From NCBI RefSeq assembly GCF_003590875.1, contig NZ_QYUN01000002.1:2976001-3040000 (forward strand): 64,000 nucleotides of DNA, read 5' to 3'. The notes under the pieces were generated by a model. The model did no database searches, had not been told where the DNA came from, and saw only the letters and a program-made list of their open reading frames with translations. The first letter of the stretch is position 1; each line of letters opens with the position of its first letter. Made by a program: the position numbers and the translations under genes. This document shows, piece after piece, positions 9,831 to 19,467 of the stretch. The DNA is from Noviherbaspirillum cavernae. GTDB lineage: Bacteria > Pseudomonadota > Gammaproteobacteria > Burkholderiales > Burkholderiaceae_D.

Positions 9831-10571
9831 TCATTTGGAATAGATCCGCCTTTCCAATGGACCAATGGGACAATCCTCGTTCCATGTCCGACTACATTGT
9901 GCTTCAACTTCAGACTTGACGCGGAAGTCATAAAACATTTCGACGGCGCGCCCACTCTCTTCCACGTAGTTCCATCGATATTGATAAACGCCTCTACGCA
10001 GCTCCAAGGATGGATTGGGAATATATGCTCGTTCAGATTGAGCCAAGGTAAAGACAGACTTGAATTCTTTGTCATACATGAGATAGTCATGCAAACTCAT
10101 TGCACTCCCACGCTTTGATTTATAAAAACACGACACAACAAAGAAAGAGAACTGTGGAGAATTCCTGAGAACACTGAAGTTCGATTCTTCACACCCCTCA
10201 GCCGCACCTAGTATGAACCCATATTGAACACCGCCGTCCGCAACTCGAAATTCCCGCAGTTTTCCCTTGCCTTTTCCTGACACAAAAATTCCCATCCTGA
10301 GGTTGTTCGCCCTTTCGATGAGCAAGTCGACCCCGGACGTAGCGAAAAGCGATCGCTGATCGTCCGGCAACCTCTGCTGACGCTCCAACTCCAACTCAAT
10401 GTCGATAGCGCGGTAACAATCGGTCGAGTCGTAGTTCACGTGATCCTTGCATTGCACGAGCTTTGAACGCAACTCCTTTGCGCGAGAATTCTCATACTTA
10501 TCGACACCGAAGGCCGGAGAGAGAAATCCCATTAAAAACAGAATAGGAAGGTAGAAATTTTTCATGATCAT
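9831..10571 (-). CDS. Exported hypothetical protein, candidate T6SS immunity protein
   Basis: The 246-residue protein has a signal peptide (MKNFYLPILFLMGFLSPAFG, cleavage near FG-VD) and about six cysteines in the mature part, consistent with a disulfide-bonded periplasmic protein. An in-frame ATG at 10565 gives an equally good start. It begins 7 nt after the stop of the peptidoglycan-hydrolase effector gene and shares that gene's AT-rich composition. Effectors attacking peptidoglycan are normally paired with a periplasmic immunity protein encoded next door, so that role is inferred from position and export. No known immunity family (Tai4, Rap, Tsi) was recognised. Confidence 0.75.
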   Translation of the reverse strand: MIMKNFYLPILFLMGFLSPAFGVDKYENSRAKELRSKLVQCKDHVNYDSTDCYRAIDIELELERQQRLPDDQRSLFATSGVDLLIERANNLRMGIFVSGKGKGKLREFRVADGGVQYGFILGAAEGCEESNFSVLRNSPQFSFFVVSCFYKSKRGSAMSLHDYLMYDKEFKSVFTLAQSERAYIPNPSLELRRGVYQYRWNYVEESGRAVEMFYDFRVKSEVEAQCSRTWNEDCPIGPLERRIYSK

Positions 10572-10578
10572 GTTTCAT

Positions 10579-12603
10579 CTAACTGCAACGATTCAAGAAT
10601 GGCAATGGATCCATGCGGCCATCAAGCCCCGTTGATATGTTTGGAGAATGGCGTGATTCGAAATGTAGGTGTCCTCCATTCGCAATTGAATCCATTCCTT
10701 TCGCATTACCGCTGTCACCGGTTTTTCCAAGAATTTCTCCAGATTTCACGTAGCTACCTTCCTGCACATTGATGCTACTGAGATGCGCATAATAGAAATG
10801 GACCAACTCATTGTTTGGATATTTGCTTTGATAGTATTGTCTTTGCTTTGCCGGAAGATCATTCACATCGACCTGCAAGGTAATGGCGGCGCCATATCCG
10901 GTCGTCACGGCAAACGCTCTGATAACTCTTTTTATTCGTCCATTTGCGACCGCATAGACAGGTGTACCAACCTTGGCAACCAAGTCGATCCCTTGATGCG
11001 CTTTCGTTCCGCCGTTGCGAACCATACCGAAGGTCGCGCTTCTACGACTAGCCAAAAGCGCCGTACGAATTGTGCATTCATCTAGTGGGTCCTGCCAACT
11101 CATCGCCGCGCCGGCCTGCTCCGTGGGGAGCTGAAATGGAAGGGAGACCTCTTTTGAATTTGGTGAAGGTGGACCTGCCGGAAGACCCAACGTCTTGCAG
11201 ATTTCTTCCATACTTCTTGCGCGAAATCCGGCTGGGTTTACCATAAATTGCGTGATGCTTATATTGGAATCCACATAGCTGAACAGCCAATGGACATACG
11301 CCTTGACGGGCTCGCGATTAAAGCGCGCAATATATGCGTCTGCCTTTTCCTTAATTTGTGCCTTCAAAAGCTTCTCGGCTTCCGGTGCTGTCAAAGTACC
11401 TTTAACAATCGCAGCAGCTCCGTGCGCGCCTTCGTGATGGGCAAAGTACATAGCCTTTGCAAGATCCTCCGGCTCGAGCGAATCAATATTAATTCCCCGT
11501 TTTCTTAGGCGATCCAAGTTGATTTGGCCGTACAATGCCGCGCTATCGATCGCATACTCTGCGTCAAACCGCCAGCGCAAAGCCGGGTCTGTGGCGATCC
11601 GATGATGAGTTTGCCCCTTACGTCCGGAAATCACATAGATTCCACCCTCTCTCTTCCCGGAGATTTTTTCGTAGCCATTCTCCTGCGTAAGACGAATATT
11701 CATAAACGAGCGGCTATCGGTGCACATCTCCAGCCATGTTTCAGACATGAATTGCGTCAATCCAGCGGCATTTGTCTTCTCGTTTTTGCTATCCGCGTTC
11801 CATTCGCCGCCGCGAAGCTTTGCAGCCTCGGCATGTATCAATGCCGCCAAGGCATGTGGTGTGAAACCATACTTTTTTGCGCTGGCGATTATGAATTTTC
11901 GGTACTTTTCGTTGGCCGGTATCAAGTATAGGTTTTCGTCAGCAAATACTGTCGCCACGATATGTGTCGGATTGCCACCTTCGAGACGAGTCTCGGTGAT
12001 GAGCGGCTCCGGCAGCCTCGTGGGCGGAGTCTTAGACTGTTGTCTTGGGCGCTTGCCATCGGTCGGCTGCGCATGTATATCCTGATTTTTATGCTTGATC
12101 TTCTTCTGCAATTGAGACGTCGTTGCATCTTGCTTTCCTTGCTGTGTCCAATACCGACTCTTGATCAATATTTGACGTGAATTGATGATCAACGATTTCT
12201 TCCCCAAAGGTAGAACCTTATGTTCATCAATCAATTCATATTTTCCCTCGATGTTTTGCAATCGCACTTTTAAGCCTTTGGCGTGATCGTCAATCAATAT
12301 CGGCCCAACTTCTCCTCCGACATTTGTAGTGAATTCCTTTTCTTTACCATCAAAGGAAAGCTTGAGTTTTGCAAAAGCAATCGGTGCACGAATCAAATCA
12401 ACAATTCTAAGAGTGAGTTCGCAGTCGTTCTCCGCAGATATATTCGGAAGGCGTAGTTTTTGTCCGGGGTGAAGTGTATGCGCTGCCTTCCCTTTCAATC
12501 CATTTTCGGTGGCAAGCAGGTCAATGTTTATATCGAATTTTTTACTGATTCCCCATAACGTGTCGTCTTTTCTCACGATATAAATTTTTGTTTGAAGTGT
12601 CAT
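10579..12603 (-). CDS. LysM + lysozyme-like + M23 peptidase protein, probable T6SS effector
   Basis: The start at 12603 (MTLQTKIYIVRKDDTLWG) leaves an 10-nt gap from vgrG; frames open further upstream overlap vgrG and are not needed. The 674-residue protein has three parts. Residues 5-53 are a LysM peptidoglycan-binding domain (DDTLWGISKKFDIN ... LHPGQKLRLP). Residues about 235-440 resemble a lysozyme/transglycosylase fold, with candidate catalytic Glu259 in ALIHAEA and GLTQFMSETW downstream. Residues about 525-672 are an M23 zinc endopeptidase with H536 and D540 in HQGID, H607 in YYAHLS, and H645/H647 in HLHFE. It has no Sec signal peptide, as expected for VgrG-delivered cargo. It could cut both glycan and peptide in prey cell walls. 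Codon composition is far more AT-rich than the vgrG core, suggesting a swapped-in cassette. Confidence 0.9.
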   Translation of the reverse strand: MTLQTKIYIVRKDDTLWGISKKFDINIDLLATENGLKGKAAHTLHPGQKLRLPNISAENDCELTLRIVDLIRAPIAFAKLKLSFDGKEKEFTTNVGGEVGPILIDDHAKGLKVRLQNIEGKYELIDEHKVLPLGKKSLIINSRQILIKSRYWTQQGKQDATTSQLQKKIKHKNQDIHAQPTDGKRPRQQSKTPPTRLPEPLITETRLEGGNPTHIVATVFADENLYLIPANEKYRKFIIASAKKYGFTPHALAALIHAEAAKLRGGEWNADSKNEKTNAAGLTQFMSETWLEMCTDSRSFMNIRLTQENGYEKISGKREGGIYVISGRKGQTHHRIATDPALRWRFDAEYAIDSAALYGQINLDRLRKRGINIDSLEPEDLAKAMYFAHHEGAHGAAAIVKGTLTAPEAEKLLKAQIKEKADAYIARFNREPVKAYVHWLFSYVDSNISITQFMVNPAGFRARSMEEICKTLGLPAGPPSPNSKEVSLPFQLPTEQAGAAMSWQDPLDECTIRTALLASRRSATFGMVRNGGTKAHQGIDLVAKVGTPVYAVANGRIKRVIRAFAVTTGYGAAITLQVDVNDLPAKQRQYYQSKYPNNELVHFYYAHLSSINVQEGSYVKSGEILGKTGDSGNAKGMDSIANGGHLHFESRHSPNISTGLDGRMDPLPFLNRCS

Positions 12604-12613
12604 TGCGCGGCCT

Positions 12614-15600
12614 TTATGAATGGTTCTTTTCTTCTTCACGCCCGTCTTCATCACTCGCACTAGAGGACGCTTCGTGGTCTTCTGGCATCTGGTATTGATC
12701 GGATTCGAGTTCTTCGAAAGTACTAGTCCAAGCGCGATAGCCTGCAAGCGCGCTGTATTCTTCGGAATCCTCTTTGATATCAAGACCAATTTCACCGCCA
12801 GCCGACGCGATTGATTTTTTCAGAACAGTTTTGTCTTGTCGGCGATACATTTCTATTTGAGCCCCTTCCAATCCCTTTCCCTCGAGAGTAAGTAGCTTGA
12901 ACTGCTTTGCATGCGGAACGGAAGCATAGCTAGGCAAAAAAGGCAACGCCACCGTCCTGCTCGCCGGCCCGTCCAGCACCTTCATCCCGGCCTTGAACTC
13001 CACCTTACCCGGTGCATGGATCTCGATGCTGCCGCCGGCGATCTTCAGGTACGCGCCGCCGGCGGTGAGCAGCACGTGGTCCTTCGCCGCCGCTTCCACG
13101 CTGGCGTGCGTGCTGCTGATCGACACGTCCTTGTCCGCCGCCGCGCTGATCGCGCCGCTGTGGGCCTGCACCGAGACCTTGCCGCTGGCGGCGTGCAGCT
13201 TGATGCCGCAGTCGCCCTGTTCCTTGCGTTGCGCCCTGGCGTCACCGCGGGTGAACAGGCTGATGCCGGATCTGGCGGCCGCAGCGACGTTGCGGCCGGC
13301 GGTGGCGCTGGCGTCGAGTCCGCCGGTGACGGTGGCGGCATCGGCGACGAGGTGCGCGTCCTGCGGCGTCAATAGCGCGATGCCGGCAGGGGCGCTGATC
13401 ACGAGGTCGGGGCGGCCGAAGGCGGGGACCTTGCCGGCACCCCCACCTTGCTGCGTGCCGATGCCATCCTCGCTGTGCGCGAGCGAGGCAAGCGCGCGCT
13501 TGAGGACGGTTTCGGGACGTTCGTGCCGGGCCTTGTCCAGGGTCTTGCCGGCAAATGCGTTGTGCTGTTGCGCGCTGTCGGCGAGGTTTGCTTGCAGTTC
13601 GTGCGCCTGCTGCAGCTGCCGCTGCGCTTCCTGCGCGTCCATCTGTGCGCCGCTGCCACCCGGACGGGCGTCGGCACTGATCAGCAGGCCATGGCCGGCG
13701 CGCAAGGCGCCGTATGCCTCGGTGGTGAGTTCGGTGCCGTGGCCGTGGCTTTGCCGGCGTTCGTTGTCCTTCTGGCGCTTGATGTGGCCGAGGTTCAGTT
13801 GGGTGGCGTGGCCGGTGGTGGACAGCCGCGTGCCGACCTGGCCGGTGCTGTCGTCGAATACCAGTGCATTGCTGCCGCCCTGTCCGTCGTGGCTGTGGCC
13901 GATTTCCTGGGTCTTGAAGCCCGACAGCACGGCGTTGTGCGCGTGCGCGCCGCTTGCGCCGGCGAACCAGGCGGGGGCGTTGCCGGTGGCGGTGCCTGCG
14001 CCCTGCCCGACGGCGTTGCCTTGCGCGTCGTCCATGCCGCGTCCGTTGTAGAGGCTGCCGACGATGATCGGACGGTCGATGTCGCCTTCGAGATAGTCGA
14101 GCAGCACTTCCTGGCCGATTCTCGGGACGAAGCTGCTGCCCCAGTTGGGGCCGGCGGCGGTTTCGGCCACGCGCACCCAGACATAGGCGCCTTCGTTGCC
14201 GGGAGCGTTGTCGCCGCCTTGCGGGTGGGACTGGCGGCCGTGGCTCCGGCTGCCGCGCTGCCAGTGCATCTGCACCTTGACGCGGTGGTCGCGCTCGGTG
14301 TTGAGGTCCTGCCCCGCCACGCCGACCACGATGGCGGTGTGGGGGCCGGTGACGGTAGGCCGGGGATGCAGCAGCGCACCACGTCCGTCGGCGGTCAGCG
14401 GCCGCCATGGCACGTCGGCGCGCACGGCAGTGAAGCGGTTTTCGTAGAGCGGGGCGGCGTCCGCTTCCGGTGCCGGCGTGCCGGCGGTGTTGGCGAACAC
14501 GCCGGCGATCAGGCTGCGCGCGTCGGAGGACAGGTTGTTGCGGGCGCGGTGGCGGACGTGGATGACAGCGAAGGTCGCGGCGGCGTCCCCGCTGCGCCGG
14601 CGCTCGGCATCGTACAGGGCGTGGCCGGTCAGCACGAAGGTGGTGGCGGGCGCGAGCGTGCGCACCGTGCTGCTGCCGCGGCAGGTGCGGTCGCGCGCCT
14701 CGAACGCTTCGAGCATGCGGCGGGCGGCGCGTTCGGCTTCGGCGCGCGTGGCAAAACGCTCGAGTCCCGGATGATCGATGACAGGCAGCGCCGGGATGGC
14801 GGCGCTGTCCTGTGTACTGTCGGCGTGCGCGTCGAGCACGGCGACCTGCGCCGGATTCCAGCTGGCGACCGACACGGCGTTGGGCACGATGCGCTGGCCG
14901 GCCTGCCAGGCGGTGATGCTGTCGGCCTGTTCGGTGGCGGCGGCGCGGTGGTAGCGGATCGCATCCTGTGCGTTTGGCGTGAATGCGCCGTTGTGGTCGC
15001 CGATGACCAGGGTGTGGCTGCCGAGGGCGGCGCTGCCTGCATCGCCGCTGTGCTCGAACCAGTAGAACAGGCCTTCGTCGGCCAGCAGGCGCTCGACGAA
15101 GGTCCAGTCGCCTTCCTCGAACTGGGTACGGATGTCGTGGCGCGGATAGCCGTCCCGATCGGCCAGCGCCAGACGCCAGGACGGTGCGAGCCGGCCGTTG
15201 TCGCGATAGCCGCCGAAGATGTCATCGAGGATGTCGAACACGCTCGCGTCCTGCCAGACGTAGCTGTCGCGCCGGTGGCGCAGGAAGGCGGTCCAGGGTT
15301 CCAGCGTGAGGACATGGCGGGTGAAGCCGCCGTCGCTGCCGAGGCGCTCGATCGCGGTGAGATGGCCGTGCAGCGGTCGCAGCGCGCTGCGGCTGTGCTG
15401 CGTCAGGATTTCCAGCAGCGCCGGCTGTCCCAGCAGACCGTGCAGGTCCAGCCGCGCGTCCGTGCTCAACGCATGGATGCGGAAGCAGAACCCCTGGCTC
15501 AATCCTTCTTCACCCTCGATGCGCTCGACCAGCAAGGCATCCGCGCCGAGCGACGTGGTGAGGCGCAGCAGGCGGGTGTCCTGGGTGTACCGGGTCAGAT

Positions 15601-15640
15601 GCGCACGCAAGGCGGCGTTGTGGGTGATCGTGTCCGACAT
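12614..15640 (-). CDS. vgrG: Type VI secretion spike protein VgrG (TssI)
   Basis: The start at 15640 (MSDTITHNAALRAHL) gives 1008 residues; upstream extension codes for AT-rich non-homologous sequence. Parts: gp27-like hub (about 1-380), gp5 OB-fold region (VKVQMHWQRGSRSHG, NWGSSFVPRIGQEVLLDYLE, GSLYNG), then a DUF2345 beta-helix region (about 620-900) and a 100-residue variable tail rich in E, D and S. It forms the trimeric puncturing tip on the Hcp tube. No other tss genes, Hcp, PAAR or DUF4123 adaptor lie in the window, so this is an orphan vgrG island served by an apparatus elsewhere. The base composition changes abruptly near 12910-12960, inside the gene, at the beginning of the tail. 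Confidence 0.95.
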   Translation of the reverse strand: MSDTITHNAALRAHLTRYTQDTRLLRLTTSLGADALLVERIEGEEGLSQGFCFRIHALSTDARLDLHGLLGQPALLEILTQHSRSALRPLHGHLTAIERLGSDGGFTRHVLTLEPWTAFLRHRRDSYVWQDASVFDILDDIFGGYRDNGRLAPSWRLALADRDGYPRHDIRTQFEEGDWTFVERLLADEGLFYWFEHSGDAGSAALGSHTLVIGDHNGAFTPNAQDAIRYHRAAATEQADSITAWQAGQRIVPNAVSVASWNPAQVAVLDAHADSTQDSAAIPALPVIDHPGLERFATRAEAERAARRMLEAFEARDRTCRGSSTVRTLAPATTFVLTGHALYDAERRRSGDAAATFAVIHVRHRARNNLSSDARSLIAGVFANTAGTPAPEADAAPLYENRFTAVRADVPWRPLTADGRGALLHPRPTVTGPHTAIVVGVAGQDLNTERDHRVKVQMHWQRGSRSHGRQSHPQGGDNAPGNEGAYVWVRVAETAAGPNWGSSFVPRIGQEVLLDYLEGDIDRPIIVGSLYNGRGMDDAQGNAVGQGAGTATGNAPAWFAGASGAHAHNAVLSGFKTQEIGHSHDGQGGSNALVFDDSTGQVGTRLSTTGHATQLNLGHIKRQKDNERRQSHGHGTELTTEAYGALRAGHGLLISADARPGGSGAQMDAQEAQRQLQQAHELQANLADSAQQHNAFAGKTLDKARHERPETVLKRALASLAHSEDGIGTQQGGGAGKVPAFGRPDLVISAPAGIALLTPQDAHLVADAATVTGGLDASATAGRNVAAAARSGISLFTRGDARAQRKEQGDCGIKLHAASGKVSVQAHSGAISAAADKDVSISSTHASVEAAAKDHVLLTAGGAYLKIAGGSIEIHAPGKVEFKAGMKVLDGPASRTVALPFLPSYASVPHAKQFKLLTLEGKGLEGAQIEMYRRQDKTVLKKSIASAGGEIGLDIKEDSEEYSALAGYRAWTSTFEELESDQYQMPEDHEASSSASDEDGREEEKNHS

Positions 15641-15894
15641 GAGATTTCTTGCAAGGAAGGAAGCGAAAAAGAACCGGATTTCAGCACGGAATTGCTTTTT
15701 TTGCAATTTTTTCCATGAGGCAATTTCAGTGAAATCACTCAATGGATGAATGCATGAACAGTGATAAAAAATAATGCCTTTTACGAAACCAAACATGTTC
15801 TTTCTGTTCCACATCTATTGATGTGGCGAACGCGGTGTCGCAGTCCGTGCGGCGACGTCGCACCAGGTTTAGTTAACTGACAGAAAGGGATTTG

Positions 15895-17355
15895 ATGAAA
15901 CCACTTACCACCGCCGCCGGCGCACCTGTCGCCGACAACCAGAACTCCATCACGGCCGGCGAGCGCGGTCCGATGCTGTTGCAGGATGTCTGGTTCCTGG
16001 AAAAGCTGGCGCATTTCGACCGCGAAGTGATTCCCGAGCGGCGCGTCCATGCCAAGGGTTCCGGCGCATTCGGCACCCTGACCATCACGCATGACATCAC
16101 GCGTTATTCGAAGGCGAAGCTGTTTTCCGAGGTCGGCAAGAAAACCGATCTGTTCATCCGCTTTTCCACCGTCGCCGGCGAGCGCGGCGCGGCGGATGCG
16201 GAGCGCGATGTGCGCGGCTTCTCGATCAAGTTCTACACCGAGGAAGGCAACTGGGATGTGGTCGGCAACAACACGCCTGTGTTTTTCGTTCGCGATCCGC
16301 TGAAGTTCCCCGATTTCATCCACACGCAAAAACGCGATCCGAAAACCAACATGCGCAATCCGACTGCCGCATGGGATTTCTGGTCGCGCCATCCGGAATC
16401 GCTGCACCAGGTCACGATCCTGATGAGCGATCGCGGCTTGCCGCAGAACTACCGGCAGATGCATGGCTTCGGTTCGCACACCTTCTCGTTCGTCAATGCG
16501 AACAATGAACGCTTCTGGGTCAAGTTCCATTTCAAGTCGATGCAGGGCATCGCCAACTACACCAATGAAGAGGCGGTGGACATCATCGGCACGGATCGCG
16601 AATCGGCGCAGAAGGATTTGTTCGACAGCATCGAGAAAGGCAGCTTTCCGAAATGGCGCATGTGCGTGCAGGTCATGCCGGAGACCGACGCTGCCACCTA
16701 TCCGATCAATCCCTTCGATCTAACCAAGGTCTGGCCGCACAAGGACTATCCGCTGATCGATGTCGGCGTTCTCGAATTGAATCGCAATCCGGAGAACTAT
16801 TTCGCCGATGTCGAACAGGCCGCGTTCTCTCCGGCCAACGTGGTGCCCGGCATCGGCTTCTCGCTGGACAAGATGCTGCAGGGACGGCTGTTCTCGTATG
16901 GCGATGCGCATCGCTACCGACTCGGCATCAACCATCACAACATTCCGGTGAATGCGCCGCGCTGCCCCTTCCACAACAGCTTCCATCGCGACGGCGCGAT
17001 GCGCACCGACGGCAATCTCGGCGGCACAGTGAATTACGAGCCGAACCGGTTCGGCGAGTTTGCGCAGGACCCGAATGCGGACGAGCCGCCGCTGGCGATC
17101 AGCGGAGCGGCCGATCGCTACGATCATCGCGTGGACACGGATTACTACAGTCAGCCCGGCGCCCTGTTCCGCTTGATGAACGATTCGCAGAAGCAGCAGT
17201 TGTTCGACAATATCGCCGCGGCGATTGCGGGCGTGCCGGACGATATCAAGCGTGTGCAGCTCGGACATTTCAGCAAGGCCGATCCGGCATACGGCGCGGG
17301 AGTGGAGAAAGCATTGGACATGCCGTTGCATGAAACGCCGAACGCGATTCCGTAA
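15895..17355 (+). CDS. katA: Monofunctional haem catalase
   Basis: At 486 residues this is a small-subunit (clade 3 type) catalase that breaks down hydrogen peroxide in the cytoplasm. Seen: the distal histidine motif [12 protein letters not shown], the distal asparagine in [17 protein letters not shown], and the proximal haem-ligand tyrosine in [15 protein letters not shown]. The ATG at 15895 has AGAAAGGGA just upstream; a TTG one codon earlier is less likely. It is divergent from vgrG across 254 bp with no recognised OxyR gene nearby. The final codons [11 protein letters not shown] are followed after 149 nt by a good terminator. Confidence 0.95.
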   Translation: MKPLTTAAGAPVADNQNSITAGERGPMLLQDVWFLEKLAHFDREVIPERRVHAKGSGAFGTLTITHDITRYSKAKLFSEVGKKTDLFIRFSTVAGERGAADAERDVRGFSIKFYTEEGNWDVVGNNTPVFFVRDPLKFPDFIHTQKRDPKTNMRNPTAAWDFWSRHPESLHQVTILMSDRGLPQNYRQMHGFGSHTFSFVNANNERFWVKFHFKSMQGIANYTNEEAVDIIGTDRESAQKDLFDSIEKGSFPKWRMCVQVMPETDAATYPINPFDLTKVWPHKDYPLIDVGVLELNRNPENYFADVEQAAFSPANVVPGIGFSLDKMLQGRLFSYGDAHRYRLGINHHNIPVNAPRCPFHNSFHRDGAMRTDGNLGGTVNYEPNRFGEFAQDPNADEPPLAISGAADRYDHRVDTDYYSQPGALFRLMNDSQKQQLFDNIAAAIAGVPDDIKRVQLGHFSKADPAYGAGVEKALDMPLHETPNAIP

Positions 17356-17503
17356 GCGTGCATGTCTCGTATCAGGATGACATGAGGGAACTCGAACGGG
17401 AGCGTGTGCCACATACAGATGACATTCATCGCATGCGTTCGGCGTGACAACCGATAGCGCCTGTGCCGGGCGAGACAGCTTGTTTGTTGCTGTCGAAATC
17501 ATC

Positions 17504-17537
17504 ATGGCTGCCGCGACGATGGCAGCCATTTTTTTTT
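17504..17537 (+). terminator. Rho-independent terminator
   Basis: ATGGCTGCC (17504-17512) pairs perfectly with GGCAGCCAT (17521-17529) over an 8-nt loop, and eight more T residues follow the stem base. It is the only feature seen in the 339-bp gap between the catalase and antiporter genes and probably ends the catalase transcript. Confidence 0.85.
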
Positions 17538-17694
17538 GCATCGAAGCAGTGCATTGCATCGACGTTGCCGCAATTTGCAGCATCTCCACGCATGCGTTAT
17601 TGTTCGTGCACATTCCAATTTCCCATCGTCAATTTTTCTATGGAAATTGTGACAACCTCCTCCACTCCTCCATCATTGAAAGGGCTCCTCACGC

Positions 17695-19443
17695 ATGCAT
17701 GCAATCGGGTTCATACAAGATCTTGCGGTGATCATGGCAATTGCCGGTATCGTCACCATCCTGTGCCATCGCTTCAAGCAGCCGGTGGTGCTCGGCTACA
17801 TTGTGGCCGGCGTCATCCTCGGGCCGCATACGCCGCCGTTCCAGCTTGTCGAAGATGAGCACACGATCCAGATTCTTGCCGAACTCGGCGTGATATTCCT
17901 GTTGTTTTCGCTTGGTCTGGAATTCAGCATCAAGAAACTGTTCCGCGTGGGCGTCACTGCGCTGCTGGCGGCGGCGAGCGAAATCGCGCTGATGCTCTGG
18001 GTCGGCTACGAGATCGGCATGTTCTTCGGATGGAGCAAGATGGACTCCATCTTCCTCGGCGCGATGCTCGCCATTTCATCGACCACCATCATCGTCAAGG
18101 CGCTGGATGAACTCGGCATGAAGCGCGAAAAATTCGCGCAGCTCATTTTCGGCATCCTGATCGTTGAAGATATTCTTGCCATCGGCATGATCGCTCTGCT
18201 GTCGGGTATCGCAACCAGCGGCACCGTCAATACCGAAGATGTGTTTGCGACGCTCGGCAAGCTGTCTCTCTTCATGATCGTGGCGCTGGTGCTGGGCTTC
18301 TTGATCGTCCCCAGACTGCTGACCTATGTCTCTCGCTTCAAGAGCAAGGAAATGCTGCTGATCACCGTGCTGGGGCTGTGCTTCGGATTCTGCCTGCTGG
18401 TGGTGAAACTGGAATACAGCGTCGCGCTGGGTGCCTTCATGATCGGCGCGGTCATGGCGGAAGCGCGCCAGCTGCATATGATCGAACGCTTGATCGAGCC
18501 GATACGTGACATGTTCAGCGCCATCTTCTTCGTCACGGTCGGCCTGTTGTTCGACCCCAAGGTGCTGTCCATGTATGCCATGCCGATTGCCGTCATCACG
18601 GTCGCCGTCATCATCGGCAAGGTGCTTTCATGCGGCGTCGGCACGTTTCTCGCAGGCCACGACGGCCGCACCTCGCTGCGCACCGGGATGGGAATGGCGC
18701 AGATCGGCGAGTTCTCGTTCATCATCGCCGCGCTTGGTCTGACGCTCAAGGTCACGAGCGAATTTCTGTATCCGATGGTGGTGGCGGTATCCGCCATCAC
18801 GACGCTCCTGACGCCTTATCTCATCAAGCTCGCCGATCCGCTGTCAGCCAGGGCCGCAAGCGCCATGCCGCACGGCGTGTCGCAATTCTTCAGCCGCTAT
18901 CCCGCCTGGCTGCAAACGCTCCAGCCGCAAGGCGACAAGGCGCAGATGACCAGCATCGTTCTGCGCATCCTGATGCAGGTCATGGTGAACTTCGCGCTGG
19001 TGGTGGCCGTGTTCGTGGCGAGCGGCTATGTGGCCTCGGCCATCTGGCGGAACTGGACCATATGGGGTACGGATGCGGACATGCAAAAGGCGATCGCCTG
19101 GGGCAGCGCGCTCTTCATTTCATTGCCGTTCCTGATTGCCGCCTACCGCAAGCTCAAGGCCTTGAGCATGCTGCTGGCCGAACTGTGGGTCACATCGGCG
19201 CATCAGGGCAAAGCCAGGAAGCTCGTGTCGGAAATCATCCCGTTTGCGTCGATCATGGCGATCCTGCTGATCATCGCGAGCCTGAGCATCAGCATTCTGC
19301 CGCCGCTGGAGTATGTCGCCGTCATATTGATTGCGGCGACCGTGCTCACTTTCATCCTCTGGAAACCGTTCGTGAAAGTGCATGCGCGCCTGCAGATCGC
19401 ACTGTTCGAAACGCTGAACGAGGACAAGAACGCGCAGCACTGA
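17695..19443 (+). CDS. CPA2-family cation:proton antiporter (KefB/C-like) without RCK domain
   Basis: The first 385 or so residues are a Na+/H+-exchanger-type membrane core: GYIVAGVILGPHTPP, ELGVIFLLFSLGLEFSIKKL, FLGAMLAISSTTIIVKALDE and VEDILAIGMIALL, which are CPA2/Kef hallmarks. The usual cytoplasmic TrkA-N/RCK nucleotide-binding domain is missing. Residues about 420-582 instead contain about four further hydrophobic segments and a short charged tail. It probably exchanges K+ or Na+ for H+ across the inner membrane. The ATG at 17695 follows an AAAGGG-like site. Confidence 0.88.
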   Translation: MHAIGFIQDLAVIMAIAGIVTILCHRFKQPVVLGYIVAGVILGPHTPPFQLVEDEHTIQILAELGVIFLLFSLGLEFSIKKLFRVGVTALLAAASEIALMLWVGYEIGMFFGWSKMDSIFLGAMLAISSTTIIVKALDELGMKREKFAQLIFGILIVEDILAIGMIALLSGIATSGTVNTEDVFATLGKLSLFMIVALVLGFLIVPRLLTYVSRFKSKEMLLITVLGLCFGFCLLVVKLEYSVALGAFMIGAVMAEARQLHMIERLIEPIRDMFSAIFFVTVGLLFDPKVLSMYAMPIAVITVAVIIGKVLSCGVGTFLAGHDGRTSLRTGMGMAQIGEFSFIIAALGLTLKVTSEFLYPMVVAVSAITTLLTPYLIKLADPLSARAASAMPHGVSQFFSRYPAWLQTLQPQGDKAQMTSIVLRILMQVMVNFALVVAVFVASGYVASAIWRNWTIWGTDADMQKAIAWGSALFISLPFLIAAYRKLKALSMLLAELWVTSAHQGKARKLVSEIIPFASIMAILLIIASLSISILPPLEYVAVILIAATVLTFILWKPFVKVHARLQIALFETLNEDKNAQH

Positions 19444-19467
19444 CGGCTTGCCGCGGCCGGGACGTTC

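Noticed and set aside
9559..9919. Several short frames on both strands between modC and the immunity gene
   Set aside because: They are under 80 codons, mutually overlapping and without ribosome sites; the only protein-like reading is the stop-interrupted remnant on the minus strand.
10783..12180. Plus-strand frames antisense to the T6SS effector
   Set aside because: The minus-strand gene has LysM and M23 motifs with intact catalytic residues; the plus-strand frames have none.
13448..15718. 756-codon open frame antisense to vgrG
   Set aside because: Glycine/alanine/valine-rich low-complexity composition, explained as a shadow of the GC-rich vgrG core. It ends where composition changes.
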